From Rotaria sordida (lineage: Eukaryota; Rotifera; Eurotatoria; Philodinida; Philodinidae), in NCBI GenBank assembly GCA_905250125.1, contig CAJNOL010000333.1, forward strand, positions 94,881 to 158,880: DNA of 64,000 nucleotides, in the 5' to 3' direction. The translations under genes and the position numbers were made by a program. The notes beneath the pieces were generated by a model. The model searched no databases. It was not told the DNA's origin and saw nothing but the letters and a program-made list of their open reading frames with translations. How positions within the stretch are numbered: the stretch's first letter is position 1; each line of letters opens with the position of its first letter. This document shows positions 1 through 11,452 of this stretch, one piece after another.

Positions 1-87
1 GCTTATAAAGACGAAGTTTGAATTTTATATATGACGAAAAGAGATACGTTTTTTTTTCTTTCCTCTCCTTTATCCATACTATATCGC

Positions 88-235
88 TATTTATCCATGA
101 CACGCTACCGATACATGTATCGACACATGCCGTACAGAAAAATCACTGTGACGACACGTATCGTTACATGTAACTCCATCGTGTCATTGTGTCGACACAT
201 GTATCGGTAGCGTGTCGTATCGACATGGGTAAATA
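88..235. repeat. Short foldback element with imperfect inverted arms
   Basis: The arms at 99-122 and about 193-216 are inverted copies: a 24-base block containing ACGCTACCGATACATGT matches with about one mismatch. Outside this block both ends carry an inverted TATTTAYCCAT motif, separated from the arm by a 7-base indel. No coding potential. This is the size and shape of a small MITE or foldback element. It lies about 420 bp upstream of the vasculin start codon. Confidence 0.7.
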
Positions 236-655
236 AAAAATTGATTTTTAAAAGATTAGTAAAAAAAAAAACACTTTTCTATTCTTTCTTATTTTTTTTT
301 GTTAAAGCTTTTTAATTAAAAGCCAAAAAAAAAAATTTCATTTTATTGATTGTCTTATTTTGTGTGTGAGTTCATATTATTATCATCATTGTATTTATTT
401 TTAATGTACAAGTAGTTCATTAGATTCTCTGCGAAATATTATTCATTTATTTAAAACATTTATTTCTTAATGATAATGTTTTAAGACATTATCGTACTTT
501 TTTTATTTATTTCAAATAATAATAAAAGAAAACGACGAACAAATTTTCATCAATGAACTAATTTATTTTCTAAGAATTATTGTGTTTGCTTTTTTTTTTG
601 CTTTGCCTTCTGGTATTATTATCGGTATAAGTAATTTACTTTTTGCCGCAATGTT

Positions 656-3600
656 ATGGCCATAAGTGGCTTTATGCCAGCATGGATGAAAATTTCCAAT
701 TCAGATGTATATTTATTTATTATTTATTCATTAAAAATTGAAAATAATTTTTTTTTTTGTTCTATAGAAAACAAATGGTAATCAAAAATTGAGTATTGAG
801 CGATCAAGCAATAATAATAATAATAATAATAATACTAGCAACAATAAGTGTCAATTACCAAATGAAATCAATTTAACAGGTCAGTAATAAGATTATTCAT
901 CATACAATAACTTAACAGACAATTATTATTCAAAAACGAATAATAAAAACAGTTGTTGTCATCTGATGATTAGAATCTATCGGGTTCGGAATCAACCACG
1001 TGTAACCTGTATTACATTTGAGAGGTACCAAGTTCGTTTGGTCTCGCACATGTCTAATCCGAATTAAGATTCGATTCTAAAAACTGTTTTCTTTATTTTA
1101 TGATAAATATTATTTATTAAATATTGATTTTGTTTTTAATTTTAGGACAATATCGAAATAAATCTAATGATCAGCAATCATCAACTGATTTAGATGAACA
1201 ATCAGAGAATTTCTTCTCGTTTCAATCTCGACGTTCATTTAGTCGAGAACGTTCATTAAATTCATTAGGGAAAGTAAGTATTTCATAGAAAGTTTAAATA
1301 TACTGAAAAAAAAAACATCCATCAACTGGAACTTTCACGTTAAAATAATAATAAAACAAACGTTATTAGTTACTTTCCTTTATATTTTTTTCTTATTATA
1401 GAATTTCTGTCTTCTATGGTTTTCGCTATTTGACAATGAATATAGTTTTTATATTTTCGTAATATTTCAATAAATTATTATTAATATGCCACTCTCATCC
1501 TTGTGCAGTGTTGTATGTTATTGAATCACATGTCTATCAATAGAAGTTTGTAGGAAGTGAAATAGGAACCACACTTATGTTAAACATGCGACTAATTATT
1601 GCTTTCTCAAAGAGCGGATGACGTCAAGACTAAAGTTTTCATTACTTCCTACTCGATTATCTTATATCAAAAGTCCGGGGGGCTGTTTCCAATTGACATG
1701 TCAAAGTTCTTTGAAAAATAAAAAAGAGATTAATGACTTTAATCAATTAACTGAAGAATTTTTTTTTCGATATTAATGAATAAAAATTTTGTCAATCATT
1801 TATTTTTTCTTATTTTAGGATTCAGAATTAAATGGAAATGATTATTCATTGTCGTCAAATAATCGTTCATTAATAAATTCAAATACAAATCATCAACATC
1901 GTTTACATTCCGTATCATCATCGTCATATAATAATGGTCAAATAACAAAAATAAATAATCCTAATAATTTAACAAATGGAAATAGTTTAGAAGGTTTATC
2001 AAATGATAATTATGAACGTATATATGGAGAAAATCATTCTGATATAACAATAAAAACAAATGAAAATAAATTTGATCGACTTGAAAAAGATTTTGTAAAT
2101 AAATTTTTAATAGAAAAAAAAAAACCCAATTTTCTTTTTTGTTTTTCTTTGTTTATATTTTAGCCATCATTAAATGGACGTGATTTATCATCTAATAATA
2201 AAGAACAATCATCAATATGGAATAATGCATCATCAAAATTTCGTATTTCAAATCAAGGAAAATTTTCACGTACATTTGGATCAAATCGTCTTATAACACG
2301 ACGTGATCGTTTATTAAGTACACCAAATAATTTAAATATAAATACTCGATCAACGATACATGAATTACAAACAAGTTGTATAACACAAACAAAAAATTTA
2401 GATAAACGTAGTAGTTTTTTAAATTCATTAAAAAATGATTCAAATAATGAAGAAAAAAATACAAATAAACATCATATAAATCGATCATCAAAATTAATTG
2501 GAAATTCAAATGAAAATTTTCAATTAACTAAAGAAACATTACGTTTATTATCTGTACCTGAAACATCAGAAGAAAAAGAGTTGAGTATTAATTCTATTAA
2601 ATTTTGTGAAACATGATCTACAAGAAGTGTTGAAGTATAAGAATAGAAATTTGAAACCTTCTCCGTTTCCAGATGTTAAAGTCAACATTTTTTTCGCTTT
2701 TTCATTGCTAATATAGCTTCGAAGTATCCATCTATCAAATGCCATATAAATGAGGGTTCTTTATTGTTAGTTAATACTTTTATTAAACCTAATTCTCGAA
2801 ATTCCTAACAGATAAACTCTCACTACGATTATTCTTTGTACGCAAAATTTTCCTAATGATAATTTCTAAAGGTACTGAGAGCATAGATCATGAACTTCTA
2901 ACACCGCTGAACATGCCCAGTTTTCGATCATTTTAGTTGGAGAAAAAAAGTTCTGATACATGCAGGAAATAATTATTTTTCGTTTTTTTCGAAATCAATT
3001 TCTCCGATAGTGTATGTTCGATCGAACTGAAACTTTTTTCCGGGTACTGGACGCTGTTAGGAGTAAACATAGATTTTTGAAAGTATCCTCAGTATTTTGA
3101 CCTTTTTATTCGAATAGAAGGAGATAAAATGAACTAAGCACTCCAAACAGTGTCTAGTATCTGTAAAAAAAAATTCCAGCTCTCTTGAACTTATTGTGAC
3201 TGATATAGCGGGATGATTTTTACACATAGTTCTGATGAGCCATTGTTCAGAAAGGAAGGCGGGTGGTCATCGTAAGGACACCCGCTCTTTCGGATAACTT
3301 CTGATTCTTGAACAGAGTATAGCCGATTGGGCTCACATTTCTATCACAGGTAGATTATCAAAAATGATGGGATTCAGGCTCGAGGAGAAAATTTTCAAAG
3401 CAGATCTTTAGAGAGTTTTGAAAATCTCTAAAGATCTGCTTTGAAAATTTGGACCCGACCAGTTATACTCTCGTGAAGAACTAGAAATGTTAAAAAGAGA
3501 AGGTATCTTTAAAGGACAATCGTAGATCGTGACAGACATAACCGTGAGATCAAAGTTCACTGCAGGATTCGTCTGATAGTTGTCCTATATTTATCCTTCG

Positions 3601-4053
3601 TCATCGACATGCATTAACAATAACTAGGAATTCATAAATATATTGATTAATCACATCTTTTATAATACTAGCAGCTTCATCATGTTTCACATTTTAATCC
3701 CATAGGGATTACGTTAACAGTTTTTTTTTTGTTTTTGAAAATTTAGATTATTAATACGTATGGGTTGGAATGATGATATGACTTATGAAATAACAGATAA
3801 AGATAAAGAAGAATATGAAAAACGAATAAAATTTTTACCAAAAGTAAATAAAAAAAAAGAATTTTATATAAAAATATTAAATAAATGTTTTTCTTTTGCT
3901 TTTTTTTTGTGTGTACTTCTTTAGACAGATAATCGATCTGCAGCATTAATAACAGCTTTACATCGTCGTTCATTACCATGTATAAATATTCGAGATGTAC
4001 TTCGACTTGAAATGATTGGTTCAGCATCAGACGATGATAGTTCAGAGGATTAA
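656..4053 (+). CDS. GPBP1: Vasculin / GPBP1 family, GC-box-binding regulator
   Basis: Seven exons give a 402-aa protein: 656-706, 768-879, 1146-1273, 1819-2094, 2164-2579, 3747-3843 and 3925-4053. The start MAISGFMPAWMK parallels vertebrate vasculin MAQHDFVPAWL. A central DFPSLN motif is followed by a Trp about 16 residues on. Then come DKRSSFLNSLKND (vertebrate DRKSEFLKTLKDD), EEKELLIRMGW (AEHRLLKAMGW) and an acidic SDDDSSED tail. Vertebrate vasculins are about 470 aa, so this one is compact, with poly-Asn encoded by an AAT run at 810-834. Vasculin is known as a nuclear protein that binds GC-rich promoters. The motif order makes the family call strong. The donor of the 1.17 kb fifth intron (GTTGAG) is unusual but is the only one that keeps the frame into LLIRMGW. 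That intron carries a dispersed repeat and a perfect hairpin. Confidence 0.85.
2604..2690 (+). repeat. Dispersed repeat, copy A
   Basis: Starts TTGTGAAACATGATCTAC and continues AAGAAGTGTTGAAGTATAAG. It matches copies at 5316-5372 and 62798-62855 in the same orientation. It lies in the fifth vasculin intron, 25 bp after the inferred donor. The outer limit is uncertain; weak similarity continues for about 30 bp. Confidence 0.75.
3389..3450. repeat. Perfect 26-bp inverted repeat (hairpin)
   Basis: Arms 3389-3414 and 3425-3450 are exact reverse complements around a 10-base spacer (GTTTTGAAAA). The hairpin lies in the long fifth intron of the vasculin gene. The absence of mismatches suggests it is young or maintained. 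No flanking duplication was recognised. Confidence 0.85.
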
Positions 4054-5711
4054 TATAAAGTTTTCTTCTTTTTAAAAGAAAAAAGAACAAAAAAACCGGT
4101 TTTCTTTCTCTCTATACACGAGTTCATTTATTGTTTTCTTATTTGCCATGAATACCTTTTGTTTATTGTGTTCTTATTTTTATATTTGATCTCTGTACTT
4201 GAAGAACACCAACTGCTTTGTTGTTTTTTTTTCTTTGTTATATATATACACGTGTGTGTGTGTGTGATGTTTATTTGCTTTATTGTTTTCTTAACAAACG
4301 TTCCACTCAATATGTATTGTTATACATATAAAACAAACAAACAAACAAACAAGAACTATACCTATCTATTTTATAATTGTTAATCGTTTCTTTTCTTTTC
4401 TTTTTTCTTTTTCGTTGCTTATCCAGCTTTTGTTTTGCTACTGATGCTTCTGCCATTGATTTTTCGTTTATGTTGTTGCATTACAATGCATTGCCGTGTC
4501 GTTTTTATTATTATTATTTTTTTTGGTCTCTTTCTTGAATATATATTGAAAATATAATACAACAAAAATGAGGAAAGCACGAAAAACAGGAAAATACTTT
4601 TGAATATTAAGTTCCAGACGGATTAATTCTATGAACAGACGGACGAAAATAAAACGCAGAGTATCATGATTTAGAAGGTATCTTGAAAATTGTAGGAAGA
4701 ATATCATCAAAACTTTAAGATATTACTGGTACTTATTAGATGAAGACTGCTATTGTGTAAAAACAAAATAATATGATACTTGAGAAAAACAAAAACTCTG
4801 TCACGATTCAGTATAAAGAAGTAATCAACTAATGATCCAGTAAAAGCTATATATATATATATATATATTAGATTATTCAAGTATACTATAGACATTTGAG
4901 AAGAAAAAATAGTTCAATGTTACTTTCATCTAGAAGATATAAAGAATATGTATTGTCCAATTAAATAATTTTGATTAGTTGATACATCGATCTGTATTAT
5001 CAATGTTCTCTTTCGAATATTCAATTCACTATATGATTTAATTAATACATCAGTCTTTGGAAAACATTGAAAGATCAACAAAGTATTTTAAATATAAAAA
5101 ACAACAGCAATCCTTCCCAACACCAATGAAAATGAATCCAATCAAGACAATAAAGATCATAGCAATCATCAGAATACACCTGATTCAATAATTACTGTTG
5201 TACTTATTGTCAATTTTTTAGACTTTCTTACTTTAGATTTGATTGAAATTTTATCTCTTTATTATTGGGTACATTCTAATAAATTAACAATAAAATGCAT
5301 ATCTATAGGATAAAGTTTTGTGAGACACGATCTAGAAGGAGTGTTGAAGTATAGGAGTAAAAATTTGGATCGTCTTTCCAACAATCTGTAATAGACACTA
5401 ACCAGAGATCATCACAGACTACCACAGCAGCGTCACAGGCTGTGATACACGTTTTTGATATACGATCACAGACTTTATAATAATAATGTGTCATTATAAT
5501 ACATGGAACTATTTCTGTATTATATTTCTCGAGGATTAACTAAAAGGATGATGAAGAAATGCATTCCAAACTAGATAGAATAAAGCAATCTCCTTGTAAT
5601 TAACAGCAAAAGAGATGAGGAGGAAGATTAAAATGAAGCAAAATTTGCTTATGCACTAATTGAATGATTTTAACAGCTAATCAATTGTAAAAATTGAATA
5701 AGTCAAAACAG
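4054..5711. other. Intergenic, simple repeats and one dispersed repeat
   Basis: No gene recognised between vasculin and the astacin pseudogene. Short simple repeats are present: GT at about 4253-4266, CAAA/AAAC at about 4331-4350 and AT at about 4850-4868. The ORFs here are short and AT-rich without protein-like composition. Confidence 0.7.
5316..5372 (+). repeat. Dispersed repeat, copy B
   Basis: Contains GAGACACGATCTAGAAGGAG followed by TGTTGAAGTATAGGAG. It is the closest of the three copies to their apparent consensus. It lies in intergenic DNA 340 bp upstream of the astacin pseudogene. Confidence 0.75.
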
Positions 5712-6825
5712 ATGATGTTTTCGGCTATTATTATCGTATGTCTCGGATTTGCTATCAATGGTTTCTCAGTTATTTTTTTAATTCATTCGATTTCTTTGAT
5801 AAATTAGGTAGAGAATAATGATCCGAAATTATTGAAAGATGCCAATCCTGAATTGCTTGATAAAGAAATATCTATATAATTATTAACACAATTTATTAAT
5901 ATTTCTAACAATAGATAATGGTTTTGAAGATGATATGCTCTTTCTACCAGATTTCGATCCAATCCGTGGAACTGCTATTTTTAGAACACTACGCCGTTGG
6001 CCTAACAGAATAATTCCATATGATATATCAGCTATTACAGGTAGATTTCAAAAAAAAAAAGAAACAGATCTTTATTATTTATTTATTATTGAATAATAGA
6101 TGCTAATGATCGAATTACAATTACAAAGGCAATGAATCAATTAATATTCGATGTTGGAAAACCTATAGAGAGTCAAACAGCATGACAAATTTGTGTCTTT
6201 TTTTGACTAGCTCAGACAGGTGATAAAAAAATACTTGAAATTCAATATGGTAACGGATGTAGTGCACCAGTAAGTTAAAGAAAATAAATGTCTTTGAAAA
6301 TATATTATTTAATACAGATTAGATATGTTCCAAATTATCAAAAAACACTTAATTAAAAACAAAAAAGATGTTTTCATAGTGGTATAATTCAACATGAACT
6401 TACTCATGTTCTTGGTAAAGTTTAATTAAATAATTTTAAAGAAATTAAATTTATTTGATATTTTCTTTTTAGACTTTTGTCATAAAGAATCACGACCTGA
6501 TCGTGATTCACATATAAAAATACGTGCAGAAAATATTCTAACCAATCAAGTAAATGATCAATTCTGTTTAGTAGTATTGATTTCTGTGTTTTTTAGGAAC
6601 ATAATTTTAAAAAATATGCTTGAGGAGTCGATTTAGAATCACAAGGATTCGTATGTGATTATGGTAGTTTGATGTATGATGGGTTCTTTCTCCAAAAATG
6701 ATAAACCAACAATCATACCAACCAAAAGCAATGTAGTTATTGGTCAAAGAGAAAAATTCAGTGAAACAGACATTGCAGAAATTCGTCATGATTATAAATG
6801 TTATAAAACATTTTTCAATAATTGA
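5712..6825 (+). pseudogene. Astacin-family zinc metalloprotease, decayed
   Basis: Astacins are secreted zinc endopeptidases. A signal peptide (MMFSAIIIVCLGFAIN) opens exon 5712-5760, and intron-separated pieces follow in astacin order. RRWPNRIIPYDIS marks the mature N-terminus (exon 5915-6040). GNGCSAP ends exon 6100-6269. HELTHVLDFCHK spans the junction of exons 6318-6414 and 6473-6549, and exon 6597-6825 holds MYDG...FSKNDKPTI. Damage is clear: in-frame TGA codons at about 6183 and 6213, TAA in exon 6318-6414, TGA at about 6621, and a 1-base frameshift near 6690. The zinc motif HExxHxxGFxHE has Gly changed to Asp and the final Glu to Lys. No donor is visible for the second exon. Introns are retained, so this is a decayed ordinary gene rather than a retrocopy. 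Confidence 0.85.
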
Positions 6826-7101
6826 ATCGAAACATTGTCATTGAAATTTTTTCATAGAAACTTATAGTTAAATTGAACAAAATCAAAGATTTCGCAATTA
6901 AAGAGATATGAAATCTACAAAAAAAAAAAAAAATAGACAACAATTTAGGTTATATTGTCCTGTTAACAAAGCTTTATCATAAAAATATTTATGATTTGAT
7001 CATGGTCAAATGAAGATGATGATTATAACATTGTTTTATGCTTATTATCAATACATGAAACGAATTTTTATGAGTGAGAAAATTTGAAATAAAATAAAAA
7101 C

Positions 7102-7371
7102 CTAATCCACTCTAATTTGGATACGGAACGTGGATGAATAAGAATATTTTTCTATATCAACAAAATTAACTTTTTTTTTATTGAATTGTATGACGCCTGA
7201 TAATGTTTCATAAGCTAGTTTGTGTACAATTAACCGAACGATTTTTGGCACTTGTAGTTTCTTACGAAGATTTCTCGAAAACGTATACTCATCGATAGAC
7301 TTTACTGCACTGATTATGTACATCAGTATGTTAAGGCCTCCCTTCAAAAATCGATCTTGAACTGGGTACAT
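7102..7371 (-). pseudogene. Remnant of an unidentified ORF, arm 1
   Basis: An 89-codon open frame containing VKSIDEYTFSRNLRKKLQ and HKLAYETLSGVIQFNKK. A related but broken version lies at 9253-9435 on the opposite strand (VKSIGEYTFLRNLRQQLE, then stops). I do not recognise the family. Amino-acid-level similarity between the two arms suggests they come from a once-coding sequence. Confidence 0.45.
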
Positions 7372-9252
7372 TTAAATCGCATGAAAATTTTATCGTATAT
7401 TGGGGTGTAGTGAAGAGGCTATGTGAAAATTTTCAGCCCTATATTATGATATTCGAGGGAGATATTTAATAAATGAGGACCAAAAATAGCTCATTTGGTA
7501 ACCCGAAATAATCTGTGTGCTCTCATTTAGTTTTGTTTACTGGAAAGAGCATGTCAAACTGCAGTGCTCTTTTTTCTTAAATTCTTACTTTTTATGTGGA
7601 GAAAAAGAATGAGAAGTTCAATACCTCGCAAAATGGTTATCTGTTTATAGAAGTGCTTTTTTTTTTAAATAATAATAAAAAATCTTAATTCAAAAACCGG
7701 GTACTGCAGTTTCACATACTCTTTCAAACAAAAAGAAAAGCAATTGACTACAATGAATCTCATTCGAAAATTCTGGAAAAACATTTTCTGGTTTTTTTTT
7801 AACGAAGAAAACATAGTTTTTCAGTAGAAGATAATGGAAATCATTAAAAATTTTTACAAAAACCTAGGTGCCAGATAAAAAAATCATGTTACTTATGAAA
7901 GATCAAACCTTGAATTATCTCAATTTCGATTTTTCTGACGAAAATTGTCTTTTATTTTTGAGGAGGAATCTCAAATGTGCAAAAGACTCGTAGTAATTAC
8001 AAGAATGTATATAGAAACATGCACCTATGTAGCAATGTTTGAACAAATATCATACGACTCTCCGATCTTTAGAACATCAAGACACAAAATAGCGATTCGA
8101 ATTATGTGTCCAGAAAGTAACTAGATTGCATTCGAGTTTCACTATATTGTGAAATATAGTCCGAAGCTACGACTATCGATTGTCTCGAAAATCGATACAT
8201 CATAAAAAAACAAATAATGCCTTCGACAATTAATCATGAAACACTTTTCTTCACGAGACATTTACAGTTCATGGCATCGAATTTCTTTTCTGTTGCTTTT
8301 ATCGGAAACTGGAATTATTCACGTTCTAGTTATTCTGCTGATCGATATGCAAAAGGAATTTCTAAGTACACATGACAAACCTCATTATTATGAGAACTCT
8401 ATCAACGTGTATCAACATGTTATAACAGGACGCTGTTGATGTGTTGTTTAATTATCAATATGATTTGTTATTATTTTAATTATTTCGAAACTTGAAAAAA
8501 CAAGCTAAACCAACAAAAATTTGCTTTTTGGATCAGCTTTCTCTAAGGAAATGGAGTGCCATGTTGAAAATTGGAAAAATCTGTATAGACTCGAACATGA
8601 AATTTTATTCTTATGTTTGAGCCAGTATTTTCTGACTTTTCGTATTCCAGATCATCGCGACCGAAAATGATAACTTTGAATAAAGGACTACATAAATACT
8701 GTGCGAAGTGATCTCAAATTTCGGCAACGAGCTTTGAATTATGATAAGGACGATAAACGATTCCACTTAGAGTTGATTCTGTCCTGTCAAAGGTTTTAAT
8801 TATTGCTCATGCTCACAACAGCTGGCGGTTTAGCTGACTGGAGACTAATCTCTCAATCCTTTTTTTTTTATCTCGGGTAAAAGATGGAAGGGTAATCGTT
8901 AAAATCGCTGTTTTGCGGAATTTATTGAAAATGAACAGACACTCATATTGAAGATTCAAAAACGTTTGTATCATCTCGATGCATCGATCTCTGACAAAGT
9001 TCGAACGAATTTCTCGCGACTCGTCATTCTCCACATCATCTCAACACAAAATACAGATTTTGTCACAACGAAAAATACACAAAGTATGAAGGTTGAATGC
9101 GAACGCGACCGACGGCAGAAATGTTCTACTACGTACGATCTTTAAAAAACTCGCGAACAATTGCTACACAGTACTTTGCATCATAAGTATGGATCTCAAT
9201 AGTGATTAACTTTTGTTTTGTTTACGATAAATCTTTGAACATTTAATATACT

Positions 9253-9435
9253 AATATAGATAATGAGAATCGTTAAGTCTATTGGTGAATATACGTTTCT
9301 GAGAAACCTCCGTCAACAACTAGAGATCCAAAAAAACGTTTGATTAGTTGCAAGTAAAAAAACTAGCCTATGAAATATCATTAGGCATCACAGAGTTCGA
9401 TAAAGAAGTGAATTCTGTTCGAGCAGAAAAATGAC
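9253..9435 (+). pseudogene. Remnant of the same unidentified ORF, arm 2
   Basis: Translates as VKSIGEYTFLRNLRQQLE followed by stops and a shift, then recognisable KLAYE-like and FDKEV segments. It is inverted with respect to 7102-7371, about 1.9 kb away. Clearly non-functional. Confidence 0.45.
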
Positions 9436-9706
9436 TTTATGGGTTCTTGAATTATGTCGTTGTAATGAAGTGATTGTAAAATAAAATTGTACTTTTATAT
9501 ATAGCAGTTTTTGAAAGATAAAGAATAAAACTAGAGTCAATAATCTTTTAATATACCTTCTAAAAATTATATCTTATCTCAATAAAAAAGTCATAAACAT
9601 TGAAACTAATGTCTAGTAATAATCGCCTCTTCATTTTACTGTTGTAATAAATAGTTTGGTCTTTATAGTCATATATATTCATTTGTTGTAAAACAAGAAA
9701 CAAAAA

Positions 9707-11452
9707 ATGTCTTATTCAATTATAATCATTGCCAGTGTATTATTATTTGGAACAATTAATCAAATCGATTGTCTTCAATGTTATAGATGTAGTTGTTCCA
9801 TTGTACCAGGTGAAACAACATGTACAGATGATAGCGAACTACAATGTGTTATAGAATATGTTGAAAATAATTATTGTATTATCTCACGTTTATCAAATCA
9901 GATAAGATTTGGTCATAATCCTAATTCGGATTTGATATTTTTAGAATCTTTACATTACATACGAGATGAACAAGAAATTATCTTTTTGGAAAGTAGTTCA
10001 ACTTGGCAACTATCTACTATTGTAGAATTTTCTTATGGATGTGATTGGAATTTATGTAATACACCACGTCTTCTTAGTCTTCTTCCACACAGTCTTACAT
10101 ATACTATTGATTCAAGTCTTTTAACAAATACATTAATTGCTAAACCTAATGAACCATTTACAACATGTTTATCATGTACAAAATGTGCAAATTCAACTAA
10201 TGAAGTTACTTGTCCAAAAGTAACATGTAATGGTACATGTTTTATTAATGGTTATTCTGATGATCCATTATTAAATTCTGTTTCATGTTTGTTTCCATTT
10301 GAAAGTGTATGTCGAGAAGAAAAACGTAATACATCAGTTCATATAAAAGGAACATATTATATTGATGATGATATATTTGGCATAAATGATATAGATATTT
10401 GGTGTAAAAAAACAGATTGTAATAGTCCAACAAATGCACAAATTATACAACAAAATATTAATTATTCAATAGAATTAAATGATCAAATTTATTTTCGTCC
10501 AAATCCTAGTAGTACAACACCATCAACACCAAATAATGAGCTACTTGCTTGTTATAAATGTCATTGTGAACATGAAATAAGTAATAATAATTGTAATTTA
10601 TTAGAATGTACAATTGAATATGAAAATGGAAGTTACTGTGAAATAGTACGTGATTTTCAAAGTTTTTCTAATATGGAATTGATTAATATTGGTCATGTAC
10701 AAAGACGATATGTACCTTATAGACATTATATTCATGCAGAAGAAGAAATAATACTTTATAGAAATTTATCATGGCATCCACCATCAGTTCGCATGATTAC
10801 ATATGTATGTGATTGGGAATTATGTAATGATCCTCGTATTGTTGATAGATTAACAACAAGTTTTCAATTTAATGCTGAACCATCAGTTATAGCTGGACAT
10901 CTTCAAAGTTCAGAATCACTTAGTAATTGTCGTCAATGTACACGTTGTACTAATTCAAGTATTGATTTTGATACATGTCCATCTGTATCTTGTTCAACTC
11001 CTGGACACTGTTATATTCATCAATATCTTGATAATCCTGAATATAATGATTGTGAATATGCATTTCAAGCTGAATGTGAAACCTTTGTATCAGAATCAAG
11101 TATTATAATTATAGCTACTTATAATATTGACGATGATATATTAAATATTGACGAAGTAGGTATTCATTGTTCTAAAAATGATTGTAATAAACCTCAAACA
11201 GTATATGATATACTTAATCTTATGGAAGAAGATATTCAACTTGATTCATTATTTTTTATCCGACCAATCGTGAATACTACAGCAGGACCTACTATTACAG
11301 AACCATTACCAAGTTCCACTGTATCTTCATCTAGCTCTCGTACAGCAATGCAAGCTACTACAGAATCATTCATTTGCATCATGGTCACATCAAATTTTGC
11401 AACTATTTACTTTTTTCTTATCAGTAGTATTTTTCTTATCTTTCATTATTAA
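9707..11452 (+). CDS. Secreted, GPI-anchor-like protein with four Ly6/uPAR-type modules
   Basis: An intronless 581-aa ORF. Residues 1-22 form a signal peptide. LQCYRCSC starts the first cysteine-rich module, which ends CDWNLCN. A second module runs from CLSCTKC to CKKTDCN. Both are repeated as a pair: LACYKCHC to CDWELCN, and CRQCTRC to CSKNDCN. The pairs also share a YIDDDI/YNIDDDI motif. The LxCYxC start and CxxxxCN end are hallmarks of Ly6/uPAR three-finger domains. A Ser/Thr-rich linker and a hydrophobic C-terminal tail with no charged residues after it fit a GPI-anchor signal, so the protein probably sits on the outer cell surface. The 2x2 layout points to internal duplication of a two-module unit. 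Its ligand is unknown. Lack of introns contrasts with most neighbours. Confidence 0.75.
   Translation: MSYSIIIIASVLLFGTINQIDCLQCYRCSCSIVPGETTCTDDSELQCVIEYVENNYCIISRLSNQIRFGHNPNSDLIFLESLHYIRDEQEIIFLESSSTWQLSTIVEFSYGCDWNLCNTPRLLSLLPHSLTYTIDSSLLTNTLIAKPNEPFTTCLSCTKCANSTNEVTCPKVTCNGTCFINGYSDDPLLNSVSCLFPFESVCREEKRNTSVHIKGTYYIDDDIFGINDIDIWCKKTDCNSPTNAQIIQQNINYSIELNDQIYFRPNPSSTTPSTPNNELLACYKCHCEHEISNNNCNLLECTIEYENGSYCEIVRDFQSFSNMELINIGHVQRRYVPYRHYIHAEEEIILYRNLSWHPPSVRMITYVCDWELCNDPRIVDRLTTSFQFNAEPSVIAGHLQSSESLSNCRQCTRCTNSSIDFDTCPSVSCSTPGHCYIHQYLDNPEYNDCEYAFQAECETFVSESSIIIIATYNIDDDILNIDEVGIHCSKNDCNKPQTVYDILNLMEEDIQLDSLFFIRPIVNTTAGPTITEPLPSSTVSSSSSRTAMQATTESFICIMVTSNFATIYFFLISSIFLIFHY

Larger units (their letters stand above)
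6826..9706. other. Gene-free region with inverted remnants of one ORF
   Basis: No intact gene. Besides the two inverted ORF remnants listed separately, the stretch 7380-9250 holds only short ORFs (for example 8236-8439 and the overlapping pair 8813-9034/8948-9145) whose reality I cannot support. The arrangement looks like a dead inverted-repeat element or an inverted local duplication. Confidence 0.5.

Noticed and set aside
2291-2509. 72-codon minus-strand ORF
   Set aside because: It is antisense to vasculin exon 5 and made of Leu/Tyr/Phe, as expected from the complement of Asn/Lys-rich coding DNA.
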